From Paraburkholderia phytofirmans PsJN (GTDB lineage Bacteria > Pseudomonadota > Gammaproteobacteria > Burkholderiales > Burkholderiaceae): a stretch of DNA of 64,000 nucleotides. Position 1 is the stretch's first letter. Each line of letters starts with the position of its first letter. A program made the translations under genes and the position numbers. Positions 55,554-64,000 of the stretch are shown here, one piece after another. The stretch is taken from assembly GCF_000020125.1 (NCBI RefSeq), contig NC_010681.1:2914001-2978000 (forward strand). Reading direction: 5' to 3'. The notes below the pieces were generated by a model. The model did not search any database, was not told the DNA's origin, and worked only from the letters and a program-made list of their open reading frames with translations.

Positions 55554-56942
55554 ATGAATTCCCAAACCGACCTCGTCCCCGCGCCCGCGAGCGCTCCGGC
55601 CCCCGCCGGCGCAACGGAAGATCTCGCCCAGCACGCGCAATTCGTCGACTGGATGCGCTCAGTCGCCCCTTACATCCATGCGTTCCGTAACAAGACGTTC
55701 GTCGTCGGGTTCGGCGGCGAGGTGGTGCATCAGGGGCTCCTGAACGCGCTCGTCTCCGACATCGCGCTGCTGCAGGCCATGGGCATCCAGATCGTGCTGG
55801 TGCACGGCTCGCGCCCGCAGGTCGAAGAGCAGATGAGCCTGCACGGGGTGGAGTCCGAGTTTTCGCACGGCATGCGCATTACGGACGCACGCGCGCTCGA
55901 ATCCGCGAAAGAAGCGGCCGGCGAAGTGCGTCTGGATATCGAGGCGGCGATCAGCCAGGGCTTGCCGAATACGCCGATGGCACACGCGCACATCAGCGTG
56001 GTGTCGGGCAACTTCGTGACGGCGCGGCCGGTCGGGATTCTCGACGGGGTCGATTTCGCTCACACCGGCGTGGTGCGCAAGATCGACGCCGATTCGATCC
56101 GCCACTCGCTCGCAAGCCGCAAGCTGGTGCTGCTCTCGCCGCTCGGCTTCTCGCCCACCGGCGAAGCCTTCAATCTGGCCATGGAAGACGTGGCGTCCGC
56201 CGCGGCGATCGCGCTGCGCGCCGACAAGATCGTGTTCCTGACCGAAACGCCGGGCCTGATGGAAGCCGGCGAAGAAGGCCCCGTACTGGTGCGCGAACTG
56301 TCGCTCGACGACGCCTACAAGCTGCACGAAAGCGGTGAAGTCACCGGCGACGCGGGCTTCTATCTGAAGCACTCGATTCGCGCCTGCCGCGGCGGCGTGG
56401 CGCGGGCGCACATCATCCCCTACGCGCTCGACGGCAGCCTGCTGCTCGAACTGTTCCTGCACGACGGCGTGGGCACGATGATCTCGTACGAGAACCTCGA
56501 AAGCCTGCGCGAAGCCACGCCGGACGACGTCGGCGGCATTCTCGCGCTGATCGAGCCGCTCGAATCGGACGGCACGCTGGTGCGGCGCGGGCGTCACCAG
56601 ATTGAACGCGACATCGATCATTTCTCGGTGATCGAGCACGATGGCGTGCTGTTCGGCTGCGCGGCGCTGTATCCGTACACGCAGGAGCGCATCGGCGAAA
56701 TGGCGTGCCTGACGGTCGCGCCCGAAGCGCAAGGCACCGGCGACGGCGAACGGCTGTTGAAGCGCATCGAGCAGCGCGCGCGGGCGCGCGGCCTGACGCG
56801 CATTTTCGTGCTCACCACGCGTACCGAACACTGGTTTTTGAAGCGCGGCTTCGTCAAGGTCACGGTCGACGACCTCCCGGAAGACCGCCGCCGACTCTAT
56901 AACTGGCAGCGCAAGTCGCTCGTGCTGATGAAACAGCTCTGA
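55554..56942 (+). CDS. argA: N-acetylglutamate synthase (amino-acid kinase + GNAT)
   Basis: First enzyme of arginine biosynthesis, acetylating glutamate with acetyl-CoA. The kinase-like domain (about 25-300) has VVGFGGEVVHQGLLNALVSD and IQIVLVHGSRPQVEEQM. The C-terminal GNAT domain (about 320-460) has LTVAPEAQGTGDGERLLKRI and FVLTTRTEHWFLKRGF. At 462 residues it has normal length. The frame is open upstream to 55215, but the ATG at 55554 (MNSQTDLVPAP) is the first after the -10. The Fe(II)-trafficking gene follows after 54 bp and may be co-transcribed. Confidence 0.94.
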   Translation: MNSQTDLVPAPASAPAPAGATEDLAQHAQFVDWMRSVAPYIHAFRNKTFVVGFGGEVVHQGLLNALVSDIALLQAMGIQIVLVHGSRPQVEEQMSLHGVESEFSHGMRITDARALESAKEAAGEVRLDIEAAISQGLPNTPMAHAHISVVSGNFVTARPVGILDGVDFAHTGVVRKIDADSIRHSLASRKLVLLSPLGFSPTGEAFNLAMEDVASAAAIALRADKIVFLTETPGLMEAGEEGPVLVRELSLDDAYKLHESGEVTGDAGFYLKHSIRACRGGVARAHIIPYALDGSLLLELFLHDGVGTMISYENLESLREATPDDVGGILALIEPLESDGTLVRRGRHQIERDIDHFSVIEHDGVLFGCAALYPYTQERIGEMACLTVAPEAQGTGDGERLLKRIEQRARARGLTRIFVLTTRTEHWFLKRGFVKVTVDDLPEDRRRLYNWQRKSLVLMKQL

Positions 56943-56996
56943 ACGGCCCTATATAGCGACTGTCCGCCCCCACACCGATTTTAGGAGAAGCACAGC

Positions 56997-57272
56997 ATGA
57001 CTCGTATGGTTCAATGCGCGAAGCTCGGCAAGGAAGCCGAAGGCCTCGATTTCCCGCCGCTGCCCGGCGAACTCGGCAAGCGGATCTACGAAGGCATCTC
57101 GAAGGAAGCCTGGCAGGCCTGGTTGAAGCAGCAAACCATGCTGATCAACGAAAACCGCCTGAACATGGCCGATCCGCGCGCCCGCCAATATCTGATGAAG
57201 CAGACCGAAAAGTTTTTCTTCGGTGAAGGCGCGGACACGGCACAGGGTTATGTGCCGCCGTCGGCTGAGTAA
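56997..57272 (+). CDS. yggX: Probable Fe(II)-trafficking protein YggX
   Basis: A 91-residue protein of the oxidative-stress/Fe-S protection family. It opens [20 protein letters not shown] with the conserved Cys7, then [37 protein letters not shown] and a C-terminal [12 protein letters not shown]. It has standard length and architecture. TAGGAGA lies before the ATG. It follows argA by 54 bp and ends in a rho-independent terminator. It functionally complements the iscR region at the other end of the window. Confidence 0.95.
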   Translation: MTRMVQCAKLGKEAEGLDFPPLPGELGKRIYEGISKEAWQAWLKQQTMLINENRLNMADPRARQYLMKQTEKFFFGEGADTAQGYVPPSAE

Positions 57273-57307
57273 AGTAAAGGCTTTCGCGCTTTTAAACTGC
57301 ATGACCG

Positions 57308-57336
57308 AAATCCGCGCCGCGTGCGCGGATTTTTTT
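57308..57336 (+). terminator. Terminator after yggX
   Basis: 9-bp stem AATCCGCGC / GCGCGGATT followed by seven T. Confidence 0.9.
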
Positions 57337-57971
57337 CGTCTGCGCGCGCAACCGGATGCACCGATCGAGACCACCGATTCGCGCCTCCAACACCGCCGGG
57401 GAAACTCTCCAAACGGTACATTTCCGCACGGTCTTAAGCCCCTTTTCCAGACCGCCAGGATCCGCTCGATCCCCCGCCCCGCAAGGGATTGAGCGTGCCC
57501 GCCGGGGCCCTCGGCGGACAGCGGGTTTGCACGATCCTCTGTTATCGTGCTATCATGTGCCTCGTTCCAACAGCATTTCACCTTCATTCACGTTCTCTTC
57601 AATCTGGCGCGCAGTGCGTGTGCCAACCCGAATTGAACAGTTTTTATACAAGAAGGCTTGTCGGTCGTTTCCCCGTTTCGCGTCACCCGTGAGCGGCGAA
57701 TAAAGCACCGGCCTTTTTCGTTTCAAGCCTTCCCGCGGCGCATGGGCCGGCTTTCAGCCACCCCGGCGTCCTCATGCACCTGCCCCCCTTCCACGGCCAC
57801 GCAGGTGCAACGTCAGCACAATCTAGACGAGTGTTTTTTCGCGATCTGTCTCGCGAGGCACGGGCGCTGTGTTTTCCATCGCGCCCCGCTCCATTGCCCT
57901 TCAACGGCGACGGAGATGCTTTTCGCCTTGCTCGCGAAACCGCACTTCCCAGCAACCGTGGCGGAACGTTC
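57337..57971. other. Long 5' region of the ProP-type transporter gene
   Basis: About 635 bp without a supported gene. Possible promoter-like motifs occur near 57540-57556 (TTATCGTGCTATCATG). Open frames here do not resemble known proteins. A long leader for the transporter mRNA is possible. Confidence 0.45.
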
Positions 57972-59483
57972 ATGCGCATCATGAGTTTCGTCGCAGTCAT
58001 TGGAGTTTTCACCTTGACCGCTTCCAGCAACGGCTTCTGGCGACACCACAAAGAAGAACAACGCCTCTCTCTCGACGACATCACCGTCGTCGACAAATCT
58101 CTCCTCAAGCGGGCCGTCGGCGCCATGGCGCTCGGCAACGCGATGGAATGGTTCGACTTCGGCGTGTATAGCTACATCGCCGTCACGCTCGGCAAAGTGT
58201 TCTTCCCGTCGGCCAGTCCGGCTGCGCAGTTGATCGCCACGTTCGGCACGTTCGCCGCGGCGTTCCTCGTGAGGCCGGTGGGCGGCATGGTGTTCGGGCC
58301 GCTCGGCGACCGCATCGGCCGGCAGCGTGTGCTCGCCATGACCATGATCATGATGGCGCTCGGCACTTTCGCGATCGGTCTGATTCCCAGCTACACAACG
58401 ATCGGCATTTTCGCGCCGATGCTGCTGCTGGTCGCGCGTCTGGTGCAAGGTTTCTCGACCGGCGGCGAGTACGGCGGCGCGGCCACCTTCATCGCCGAAT
58501 TCTCGACCGACAAGCGCCGCGGCTTCATGGGCAGCTTCCTCGAGTTCGGCACGCTGATCGGCTACGTGCTCGGCGCGGGCACCGTTGCCGTGCTGACCGC
58601 GACGCTCTCGAACGACGCGCTGCTCTCGTGGGGCTGGCGTGTGCCGTTTCTGATCGCCGGCCCGCTGGGTCTGGTGGGTCTGTACATCCGGATGAAGCTC
58701 GAAGAAACGCCCGCGTTCAAGAAGCAGGCCGAGCAACGCGAAGCCGAGGACAAAGCCGTGCCGAAGCAGTCGTTCGGTCAGTTGCTCGCGCAGCAATGGA
58801 AGCCGCTGCTGCTGTGCGTCGGCCTCGTGCTGATCTTCAACGTCACCGACTACATGGCGCTCTCGTATCTGCCGAGCTATCTGTCGGCCACGCTGCACTT
58901 CAACGAAACGCACGGCTTGTTCCTCGTGCTGCTCGTAATGGTGCTGATGATGCCGATGACGCTCGCCGCCGGCCGTCTGTCCGACACGATCGGCCGCAAG
59001 CCGGTGATGCTGTTCGGTTGCGTGGGTCTGTTCGCGCTGTCGATTCCCGCCCTGCTGCTGATCCGCATGGGCACGGTGTTGCCGGTGTTCGGCGGCCTGA
59101 TGATTCTGGGCGTGCTGCTGTCGTGCTTTACCGGTGTGATGCCGTCGGCGCTGCCGGCGCTGTTCCCGACCAAAATCCGCTACGGCGCGCTGGCGATCGG
59201 CTTCAATATTTCGGTGTCGCTGTTCGGCGGGACGACCCCTCTCGTGACGGCGTGGCTGGTCGACCGTACCGGCAATCTGATGATGCCCGCGTACTACCTG
59301 ATGGGCGCGTCGCTGATCGGTATCGTCTCGGTGGTAGCACTGCGCGAAACCGCTCGCAAGCCGCTGCTGGGCTCGGGCCCGTGCGTTGCGACGCGTGCCG
59401 AAGCACATGCGGTGTTGCGCGGTGAGCGTGAAGCCGAAGAGATGGACGAACGTTATGCGGCTACGGCTACGGCACGTGCCTGA
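57972..59483 (+). CDS. MFS transporter of the ProP/metabolite:H+ symporter family
   Basis: Twelve-helix inner-membrane symporter of 503 residues. Family blocks include SLGNAMEWFDFGVYSY-like sequence (AMALGNAMEWFDFGVYSYIA), GGMVFGPLGDRIGRQRVL (loop 2-3), GFSTGGEYGGAATFIAE, and AGRLSDTIGRKPVMLFG. This is closest to ProP (osmoprotectant uptake) and related dicarboxylate carriers; substrate cannot be settled. The N-terminus before LSLDDITVVD is extra to ProP. The ATG at 57972 has a weak ribosome-binding site, and a TTG at about 58013 after GGAG is an alternative start. The C-terminal 30 residues are charged and variable. Confidence 0.86.
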   Translation: MRIMSFVAVIGVFTLTASSNGFWRHHKEEQRLSLDDITVVDKSLLKRAVGAMALGNAMEWFDFGVYSYIAVTLGKVFFPSASPAAQLIATFGTFAAAFLVRPVGGMVFGPLGDRIGRQRVLAMTMIMMALGTFAIGLIPSYTTIGIFAPMLLLVARLVQGFSTGGEYGGAATFIAEFSTDKRRGFMGSFLEFGTLIGYVLGAGTVAVLTATLSNDALLSWGWRVPFLIAGPLGLVGLYIRMKLEETPAFKKQAEQREAEDKAVPKQSFGQLLAQQWKPLLLCVGLVLIFNVTDYMALSYLPSYLSATLHFNETHGLFLVLLVMVLMMPMTLAAGRLSDTIGRKPVMLFGCVGLFALSIPALLLIRMGTVLPVFGGLMILGVLLSCFTGVMPSALPALFPTKIRYGALAIGFNISVSLFGGTTPLVTAWLVDRTGNLMMPAYYLMGASLIGIVSVVALRETARKPLLGSGPCVATRAEAHAVLRGEREAEEMDERYAATATARA

Positions 59484-59533
59484 ACACGGGTTGTTTGATG
59501 GTTAGCGCGGCTTGGCCGCGAGTAGTCCGAGAG

Positions 59534-59564
59534 CGGGCCGGCAAATTTGCCGGCCCGTTTTTTT
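59534..59564. terminator. Terminator between the transporter and the phosphodiesterase
   Basis: 12-bp perfect palindrome arms CGGGCCGGCAAA / TTTGCCGGCCCG with a run of seven T on the + strand. It overlaps the last codons of the convergent gene. Confidence 0.9.
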
Positions 59565-60051
59565 ATGACACCAGCGGATCGAAGCTCGCACTCGCGTGCG
59601 CACCTTCGACGATCAGGATTCCAGCAGAAATTGGCAGCTTGAAACGCCGTGGCCCTGCACTGCCTGGATTGACGAACAGCACGCCGTCGCGTTCGCTGAT
59701 CATTGGCTTGTGCGAATGGCCGGTCACCACCACGTCGATCCCCTGGCTGCGCGGATCGGCGCCCACATCGGCGATGTCGTGCACGACGAGAATCGTCACT
59801 TGCTGCACGGTCAGCGTGGTGTGCGTCGGCAACGACGCGGCCCAGTCGCCGGTGTCGTTGTTACCGCGCACCGCCGTGACCGGCGCGATCCGCGTGAGTG
59901 CATCGAGCACGGCTTCGTTGCAGATGTCGCCCGCGTGAACGATCGCGTCGCAGCCGGCCAGATATTGCAACGCCTCCGGGCGCACCAGGTTGTGCGTGTC
60001 GGAGATCAGGCCGATTCGTGTGCGTGTGGGTTGTCGAGTGCGCGAAGTCAT
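59563..60051 (-). CDS. Metallophosphoesterase of the YfcE type
   Basis: Calcineurin-like phosphodiesterase of 162 residues. Metal ligands are visible: GLISDTHN, VHAGDICN, RGNNDTGDW, LVVHDIADVG and TGHSHKP. Members hydrolyse phosphodiesters such as bis-p-nitrophenyl phosphate and possibly cyclic nucleotides; physiological substrate unknown. The frame is open to 60129. The ATG at 60051 (MTSRTRQPTRTRIGLISD) is the nearest to the domain, and neither start has a good ribosome-binding site. Confidence 0.87.
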   Translation of the reverse strand: MTSRTRQPTRTRIGLISDTHNLVRPEALQYLAGCDAIVHAGDICNEAVLDALTRIAPVTAVRGNNDTGDWAASLPTHTTLTVQQVTILVVHDIADVGADPRSQGIDVVVTGHSHKPMISERDGVLFVNPGSAGPRRFKLPISAGILIVEGAHASASFDPLVS

Positions 60052-60151
60052 GTTGGCAGTATCGGGCAAATGAGCGGCCTGCGTGCGCGGTCGTTTCGCT
60101 GAGCGGGCATCTCCGCTTTTCGCGGTCATCAGCGCGGCAAATCCCGCCCAC

Positions 60152-60961
60152 TCAATCCGTCGACTGCTGCTCGGCGAGTTCGCGCGACACCGCCTGCACC
60201 GGCCGTCTCGCGCCGAGCATCCGTTTAGTGGCGCCCTGCACGATCACCGACACCGCGAAGGCACACGCGAAGCTGATCCACACGCCGTACTGCGGCAGCA
60301 TCGTCGCCGTCACGGCAAAGAAAGCCGCGAACGAGGCGCGGCCGATCACCATGCCGCGCATCAGCAAGGCGACGAAGTCCGGACCATGCGCGCGCTGCGC
60401 GGACACCGCGAGCACGATGCCGAGCAAGGGAAAAACCGACAGCAGTCCGCTCCACGTCGCGCCCATCGATGCGGACAGCGTGGTCACCGCGACCGTCAGC
60501 AGCGCCCCGGCGAGCATGCGCACGGCAAGATCGCCGAGTCCGAGTCGCGCCGCGGGCACGTGACCGTTCACGCGCGGCAAGCCGCTTTGCGACACCGCCA
60601 CGGCTACACAGGCCGCCACCACGGCCCATGCAAGTCCAACGGGAAGCTGCGTGAGCACAAATGCAACGCCGACCCAACCGACCATACCGACGCTCAGCGC
60701 GAGCGGCCACGCCACCCGCCGGCAAGTCCACGCATACGCAAAATTGAACGCTTCCGATGCGGCGATCGCCGCGATCGAAGCCGCCGACGCCTGCGCCGCA
60801 AACGACGGCCCGCGCTCCAGCGCAAGCAGCAACACGATCGGCCCGGCGACCACCGGCAGCCCCGCGAGCCAGCCCGCCACCGACGGCCCCCACACGCGTC
60901 CCGCCACGGTCAGCGCGGCGAGAAACGCCGGCACCAGCGCGAGCTTGAGCGCAAGCAGCAC
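60152..60961 (-). CDS. Polytopic membrane protein of unknown function
   Basis: A 269-residue protein with about eight hydrophobic segments (ALVPAFLAALTVAG, PVVAGPIVLLLALERG, LGIVLAVSAQRAHGP, VIGRASFAAFFAVTATML). I do not recognise the family. The start is a GTG at 60961, two bases after the stop of the upstream TMEM175 gene, which gives the hydrophobic N-terminus VLLALKLALVPAFL; the frame continues upstream without similarity. It is probably co-translated with the TMEM175 gene. The C-terminus is charged. Confidence 0.65.
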   Translation of the reverse strand: MLLALKLALVPAFLAALTVAGRVWGPSVAGWLAGLPVVAGPIVLLLALERGPSFAAQASAASIAAIAASEAFNFAYAWTCRRVAWPLALSVGMVGWVGVAFVLTQLPVGLAWAVVAACVAVAVSQSGLPRVNGHVPAARLGLGDLAVRMLAGALLTVAVTTLSASMGATWSGLLSVFPLLGIVLAVSAQRAHGPDFVALLMRGMVIGRASFAAFFAVTATMLPQYGVWISFACAFAVSVIVQGATKRMLGARRPVQAVSRELAEQQSTD

Positions 60962-60963
60962 GC

Positions 60964-61539
60964 TTACGATTCCAGCACGTGTTCGATGCGCCGGTCCGGC
61001 ACCAGCCACCACGCGGCAGCGAGCGTATAAAGCGCGGCCGAAACCCAAGGCACGACAAACGCCAGCGCGATACCCGTCAGATAGATCACGACCGAAACCT
61101 TGCCCTTGAAATCGTTGCCGACGGCTCTCGCAAGCGCCGAGTCTTTGCCGTGCTCGCGGATCAGCACGCCCATCAGAATGAAATATGCGATGGACGACAT
61201 GAACAGCACCACGCCGTACATCGCGGTCGGCCAGGAAGCCAGATGGTTTTCGCCGACCCAATGCGTGACGGCCGGCAGCAGCGACAGCCAGAACAGCAGA
61301 TGGAGGTTGGCCCACAGCACCGCGCCGTTGACCTTCTGCACGGCATGGAACATGTGGTGATGATTGTTCCAGTAGATGCCGACGTAGATAAAGCTCAGCA
61401 CGTACGCGCAAAACACTGGAAGCACAGGCCGCAGCGCGGCAAGATCGAAGCCCTCCGGCACCTTCAGCTCGAGCACCATGATCGTGATGATGATGGCGAT
61501 CACGCCATCACTGAAGGCTTCGACACGTCCCTTGCCCAT
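60964..61539 (-). CDS. TMEM175-family (DUF1211) membrane protein
   Basis: A 191-residue membrane protein with the family signature at its N-terminus, RVEAFSDGVIAIIITIMVLE. Prokaryotic TMEM175 proteins are tetrameric potassium-selective channels. Six helices are predictable, including YVLSFIYVGIYWNNHHHMFH and LWANLHLLFWLSLLPAVTHW. The ATG at 61539 (MGKGRVEAFSD) puts the signature at the start; an upstream in-frame extension to 61605 is rejected. The next gene starts 2 nt after its stop. Confidence 0.88.
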   Translation of the reverse strand: MGKGRVEAFSDGVIAIIITIMVLELKVPEGFDLAALRPVLPVFCAYVLSFIYVGIYWNNHHHMFHAVQKVNGAVLWANLHLLFWLSLLPAVTHWVGENHLASWPTAMYGVVLFMSSIAYFILMGVLIREHGKDSALARAVGNDFKGKVSVVIYLTGIALAFVVPWVSAALYTLAAAWWLVPDRRIEHVLES

Positions 61540-61675
61540 CGGTTGATTTCCTGATGATGAATGCGGTTGCGCGCACCGGTCGCCCGCGTTCCGCAGACGA
61601 CCCACGCCGTTGCCGATTATCCGCGATGGCCCGGCGCTTTGTCGATGCGCCTGATCGATCGGCAGTTTGCCGCGC

Positions 61676-62026
61676 TCAGGTCGGAGCGTCGTCCGGGTAA
61701 TAGACGGCGAGCCACACGCTGGGCTCCTGCTCGCTCGTCCATGCCACGCGATGCCGGCAATGCGCGCCGATCAGCACGTGATCGCCGGCCTTCATCGGGT
61801 GAGGCTCGGCCTCGCCTTCGAATTCGAGCGCCGCCGCGCCGCTCAGCAGCACGACCCACTCGGCGCGCGGACTGTCGTACCAGAAACCCGGCGCGCTGGC
61901 GTGGCCCACCGAGACGATCCGCTCGATGCTCACGCCGCCCTCTTCGACCAGCGCGTCGATCTGCTCGCCCGCGTCCGCGGATGCGTCGTGGTCGAACAGA
62001 TTGCCGCTCCTTATTGCGCGCTTCAT
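61676..62026 (-). CDS. Small cupin-domain protein
   Basis: A 116-residue single-domain cupin. The barrel motif region is EWVVLLSGAAALEFEGE, then HPMKAGDHVLIGAHCRHRVA with His and Glu ligands. No second domain, so the enzymatic role is unknown; members may be epimerases, dioxygenases or sensory proteins. It is 27 bp downstream of the flavoprotein gene in the same direction, so an operon is likely. Confidence 0.8.
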   Translation of the reverse strand: MKRAIRSGNLFDHDASADAGEQIDALVEEGGVSIERIVSVGHASAPGFWYDSPRAEWVVLLSGAAALEFEGEAEPHPMKAGDHVLIGAHCRHRVAWTSEQEPSVWLAVYYPDDAPT

Positions 62027-62053
62027 CGTATGTGCTCCGCTCGTGCGCGCCGC

Positions 62054-63454
62054 TCACTTCATGGGCTTGAGTCCATCGAGCAAGGTCGGAACAAGTTCGC
62101 TGATGGTCGGGTGAATATGCATCGCGTACTGCAAGGTCGGATACGGCGCGTCCGCCGTCATGATGTCGATGAACGTGTGAAGCGCCTCATCGCCTTCAAT
62201 GCCGTGAATCGCGGCCCCGAGTACCCGCTTGCTCTCCTTGTCGACCATCACCTTCATGAAGCCGTCGGTCTCGCCGCGTTCGCGCGCGCGGCCCACCCGT
62301 GTCATCGGCATGGTGGCGATCAGCGCGTCGCGGCCGGACTTGCGCACTTCGGCCTCCGAGGCGCCGACCCGCGCGAGCGGCGGATCGACGAACACGGCGT
62401 ACGCCATGATCCGCGTATCGACGCTGCGTGAGGCGCCGTCGAGCAGATTGGCCGCGACGATCTGATAGTCGTCGTAGGAGGTGTGAGTAAAGGCGCCGCG
62501 TCCGTTGACGTCGCCGATCGCCCAGACGCCCGGCACGTTGGTGCGCAACTGGCCGTCGACGGGAATCGTGCCGTGCTTGTCCACCGCGATGCCGGCGGCG
62601 GCGAGGCCGAGGTCGTCGGTGTTCGGTTCACGGCCGGTCGCGAACAGCAGGTGCGATGCTTCGAGCGCGGGAATGTTCTGCTCGAAGCCGACGCACACTT
62701 CATTCTCGCGATGCGGATGCGGCTCCACCCGCGAAGGCTGCACATTGAAGCGAAATTCCACACCCTCACGCGCGAGTACCTTCTGCACGGAGTCGGCGAA
62801 ATCGGCATCCTCGCGCGTGAGCAAGCGTTCGCCGCGCACCAGCACGGTCACCTGGCTGCCGAAGCGGCGAAAGATCTGTGCGAATTCGAGCGCGATATAA
62901 CTCGCGCCGACGATCACCAGATGACTCGGCAATTCCGTCAGATCGAGTAGGTTGGAGTTGGTGTAGTAGCGAATCCGCTCGAGTCCGTCGAGCGGCGGCA
63001 CGACGGCGCGCGTGCCGGTATTGATGAAGACTTCGTCGGCGCTGATCTCGTCGAGCAGATTGCCGTCCGGTCCGCTGATAGCGAGTGCGCGCGGTCCGGT
63101 GAAACGCGCGTGGCCTTTGAACACGCTCATGTTCTGCGTGCCGCGCAGCCATGCTTCGACGCCGTCGCGCGACTGCCCGATGATCTTGTCCTTGCGTGCC
63201 TTGACCGCGGCCAGATCGACGCTGATCGCGCCGCCCACCTGCACGCCGAGTTCCGCGCAATGACGCGCGACATGCGCTGCGCGGGCGCTCGCCACATAGG
63301 ATTTGGTCGGCGTGCAGCCGACGTTCACGCAGGTGCCGCCAAACGCAGCCCGTTCAATGACCGCCGTTTCGCGGCCGCTTTTAGCGAGACGCACGGCGAG
63401 CGGTGAGCCGCCTTGTCCCGTACCGATCACAACTGCGTCGAAGTGCTGTGGCAT
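62054..63454 (-). CDS. FAD-dependent disulfide reductase (mercuric-reductase-like)
   Basis: Class I flavoprotein disulfide oxidoreductase of 466 residues. FAD motif VVIGTGQGGSPLAVRLAKSG is followed by redox cysteines Cys42 and Cys47 in GGTCVNVGCTPTKS. The NAD(P) motif is VIVGASYIALEFAQIFRRFG, and active-site His lies in HIHPTISELVP. It lacks an N-terminal heavy-metal-binding domain and the C-terminal Cys pair of MerA, so mercury reduction is not indicated. It belongs to the soluble pyridine-nucleotide-disulfide group with unknown substrate. It forms a likely operon with the cupin. Confidence 0.88.
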   Translation of the reverse strand: MPQHFDAVVIGTGQGGSPLAVRLAKSGRETAVIERAAFGGTCVNVGCTPTKSYVASARAAHVARHCAELGVQVGGAISVDLAAVKARKDKIIGQSRDGVEAWLRGTQNMSVFKGHARFTGPRALAISGPDGNLLDEISADEVFINTGTRAVVPPLDGLERIRYYTNSNLLDLTELPSHLVIVGASYIALEFAQIFRRFGSQVTVLVRGERLLTREDADFADSVQKVLAREGVEFRFNVQPSRVEPHPHRENEVCVGFEQNIPALEASHLLFATGREPNTDDLGLAAAGIAVDKHGTIPVDGQLRTNVPGVWAIGDVNGRGAFTHTSYDDYQIVAANLLDGASRSVDTRIMAYAVFVDPPLARVGASEAEVRKSGRDALIATMPMTRVGRARERGETDGFMKVMVDKESKRVLGAAIHGIEGDEALHTFIDIMTADAPYPTLQYAMHIHPTISELVPTLLDGLKPMK

Positions 63455-63590
63455 GGCGACTCTCCCGAGGCTGGGGTGCTGGTCGTAGCATCTTACGCTT
63501 CGCCCCTGGAATCACCATGTTGTGCTGCTCACTACTGCCGCGGATTGTTGCGGATTGTCGCGGACGACTGCTGTTTTCCGTCCGTTGTGC

Positions 63591-63779
63591 TCAGGCGTGG
63601 CAATGCACGGCGCAGATCAGTTCGCGCGAACGTTGCAGCGCGGCCTGTGCACCGCGTGACGCCATCACCCAGCCGACCTGGCCGAGATTGAAATCTTGCG
63701 ACACCATCACCTGCATGAGGGCGACCATCGGTAGGACCACCGACGGCCGGTAAAGCTGGTCTCTGATTAAAGCTGGCAT
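63591..63779 (-). CDS. Small hypothetical protein, 62 aa
   Basis: MPALIRDQLYRPSVVLPMVA starts at an ATG with GGGAG 7 nt upstream. The sequence continues LMQVMVSQDFNLGQVGWVMA. Moderately hydrophobic, no known domain, no signal peptide clearly visible. It could be a small membrane-associated protein. It is on the same strand as the flavoprotein gene but 136 bp upstream, so probably separate. Confidence 0.5.
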   Translation of the reverse strand: MPALIRDQLYRPSVVLPMVALMQVMVSQDFNLGQVGWVMASRGAQAALQRSRELICAVHCHA

Positions 63780-64000
63780 GACAACTCCCATCGCACGACG
63801 CCGCTTCGGCATCGCGCTCAATTTACCTTTCGATGGGAGGATTTTAGGGAGACCGGCCTCGCGGATAAATACCGCGAACGCGAAGTCACTTGTCCAGCAA
63901 ACCGAACAATCCCGTCGGGATGTACGCGCGGCGCGCCGTGCAAGCCCGCATTCGCAAGCGCGGCAAGGGTTCCGGGCTTGCGTGCGGGACGGCCGGCAGG
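63780..64000. other. Window end, no supported gene
   Basis: The last 220 bp contain the promoter side of the small hypothetical gene and a GC-rich tract with an inverted repeat GCAAGCCC / GGGCTTGC (about 63941-63980). Any gene there continues beyond the window. Confidence 0.4.

Noticed and set aside
62054..63454. Mercuric reductase MerA
   Set aside because: It lacks the N-terminal heavy-metal domain and the C-terminal vicinal cysteines, and no mer genes are nearby.

Overview
The window is high-GC chromosomal DNA of a betaproteobacterium of the Burkholderiaceae, most likely Paraburkholderia. The support is gene content and order: a low-molecular-weight phosphatase upstream of iscR, an aceE-aceF-lpdA cluster whose LpdA carries its own lipoyl domain, a phasin, glnA-ntrB-ntrC in one direction, and Hep/Hag-rich trimeric autotransporters. 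No species can be named from sequence alone.

Layout. 1-2.4 kb: iscR with two tandem IscR sites, a tyrosine phosphatase, a small exported protein and a glycine-rich lipoprotein. 2.6-5.9 kb: lutAB (lactate utilisation, no lutC beside it) facing a divergent IclR regulator with a palindromic operator candidate. 6-8.5 kb: a PbpG-type endopeptidase, then phaP with two PhaR-like repeats around its promoter. 8.8-18.8 kb: the pyruvate dehydrogenase genes and a divergent two-component system of FixL/FixJ architecture, with a 23-bp near-palindrome about 60 bp upstream of the predicted aceE start. 19.4-27.7 kb: a DUF2950-like protein, folD, an acyltransferase, prlC, a cytosine-deaminase-like hydrolase and an Asp/Glu racemase.

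27.7-34.8 kb is an accessory island. A 3' fragment of a phage DNA methyltransferase and a fragment of a lambda-type portal protein, both on the + strand, bracket a lower-GC minus-strand block: a double-PAAR protein, two PAAR proteins with a C-terminal transthyretin-like (TTR-like) domain, a free-standing aspzincin (M35-type) metallopeptidase, and three exported proteins that also end in the TTR-like domain. I read it as a type VI secretion cargo module with carriers, an effector and candidate immunity proteins. It contains no vgrG or structural T6SS gene. The second PAAR-TTR gene is split by a 1331-bp IS2-group element with a perfect 5-bp target duplication, and removing the element restores the frame exactly. 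An initiator tRNA-Met lies just beyond the island.

34.8-51 kb: xth, a prolyl oligopeptidase, ntrC-ntrB-glnA with a sigma54 promoter and two NtrC-like sites, a rhodanese, a MoCF/CinA-like protein, an EI24/CysZ-like membrane protein, a sterol-desaturase-like hydroxylase, a YVTN beta-propeller protein and a large trimeric autotransporter. 51-64 kb: hrpA and argA start 23 bp apart around a palindromic -10 box that could make both transcripts leaderless. They are followed by a YggX protein, a ProP-type transporter, a YfcE-like phosphodiesterase, two membrane proteins, a cupin, a flavoprotein disulfide reductase and a small protein.

Integration: the housekeeping parts link Fe-S homeostasis (iscR, yggX), central carbon (lutAB, PDH, phaP) and nitrogen (ntrBC-glnA, argA). 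The island is the part most likely to hold an undescribed system: a TTR-like domain shared between PAAR carriers and the periplasmic proteins encoded next to their putative cargo.
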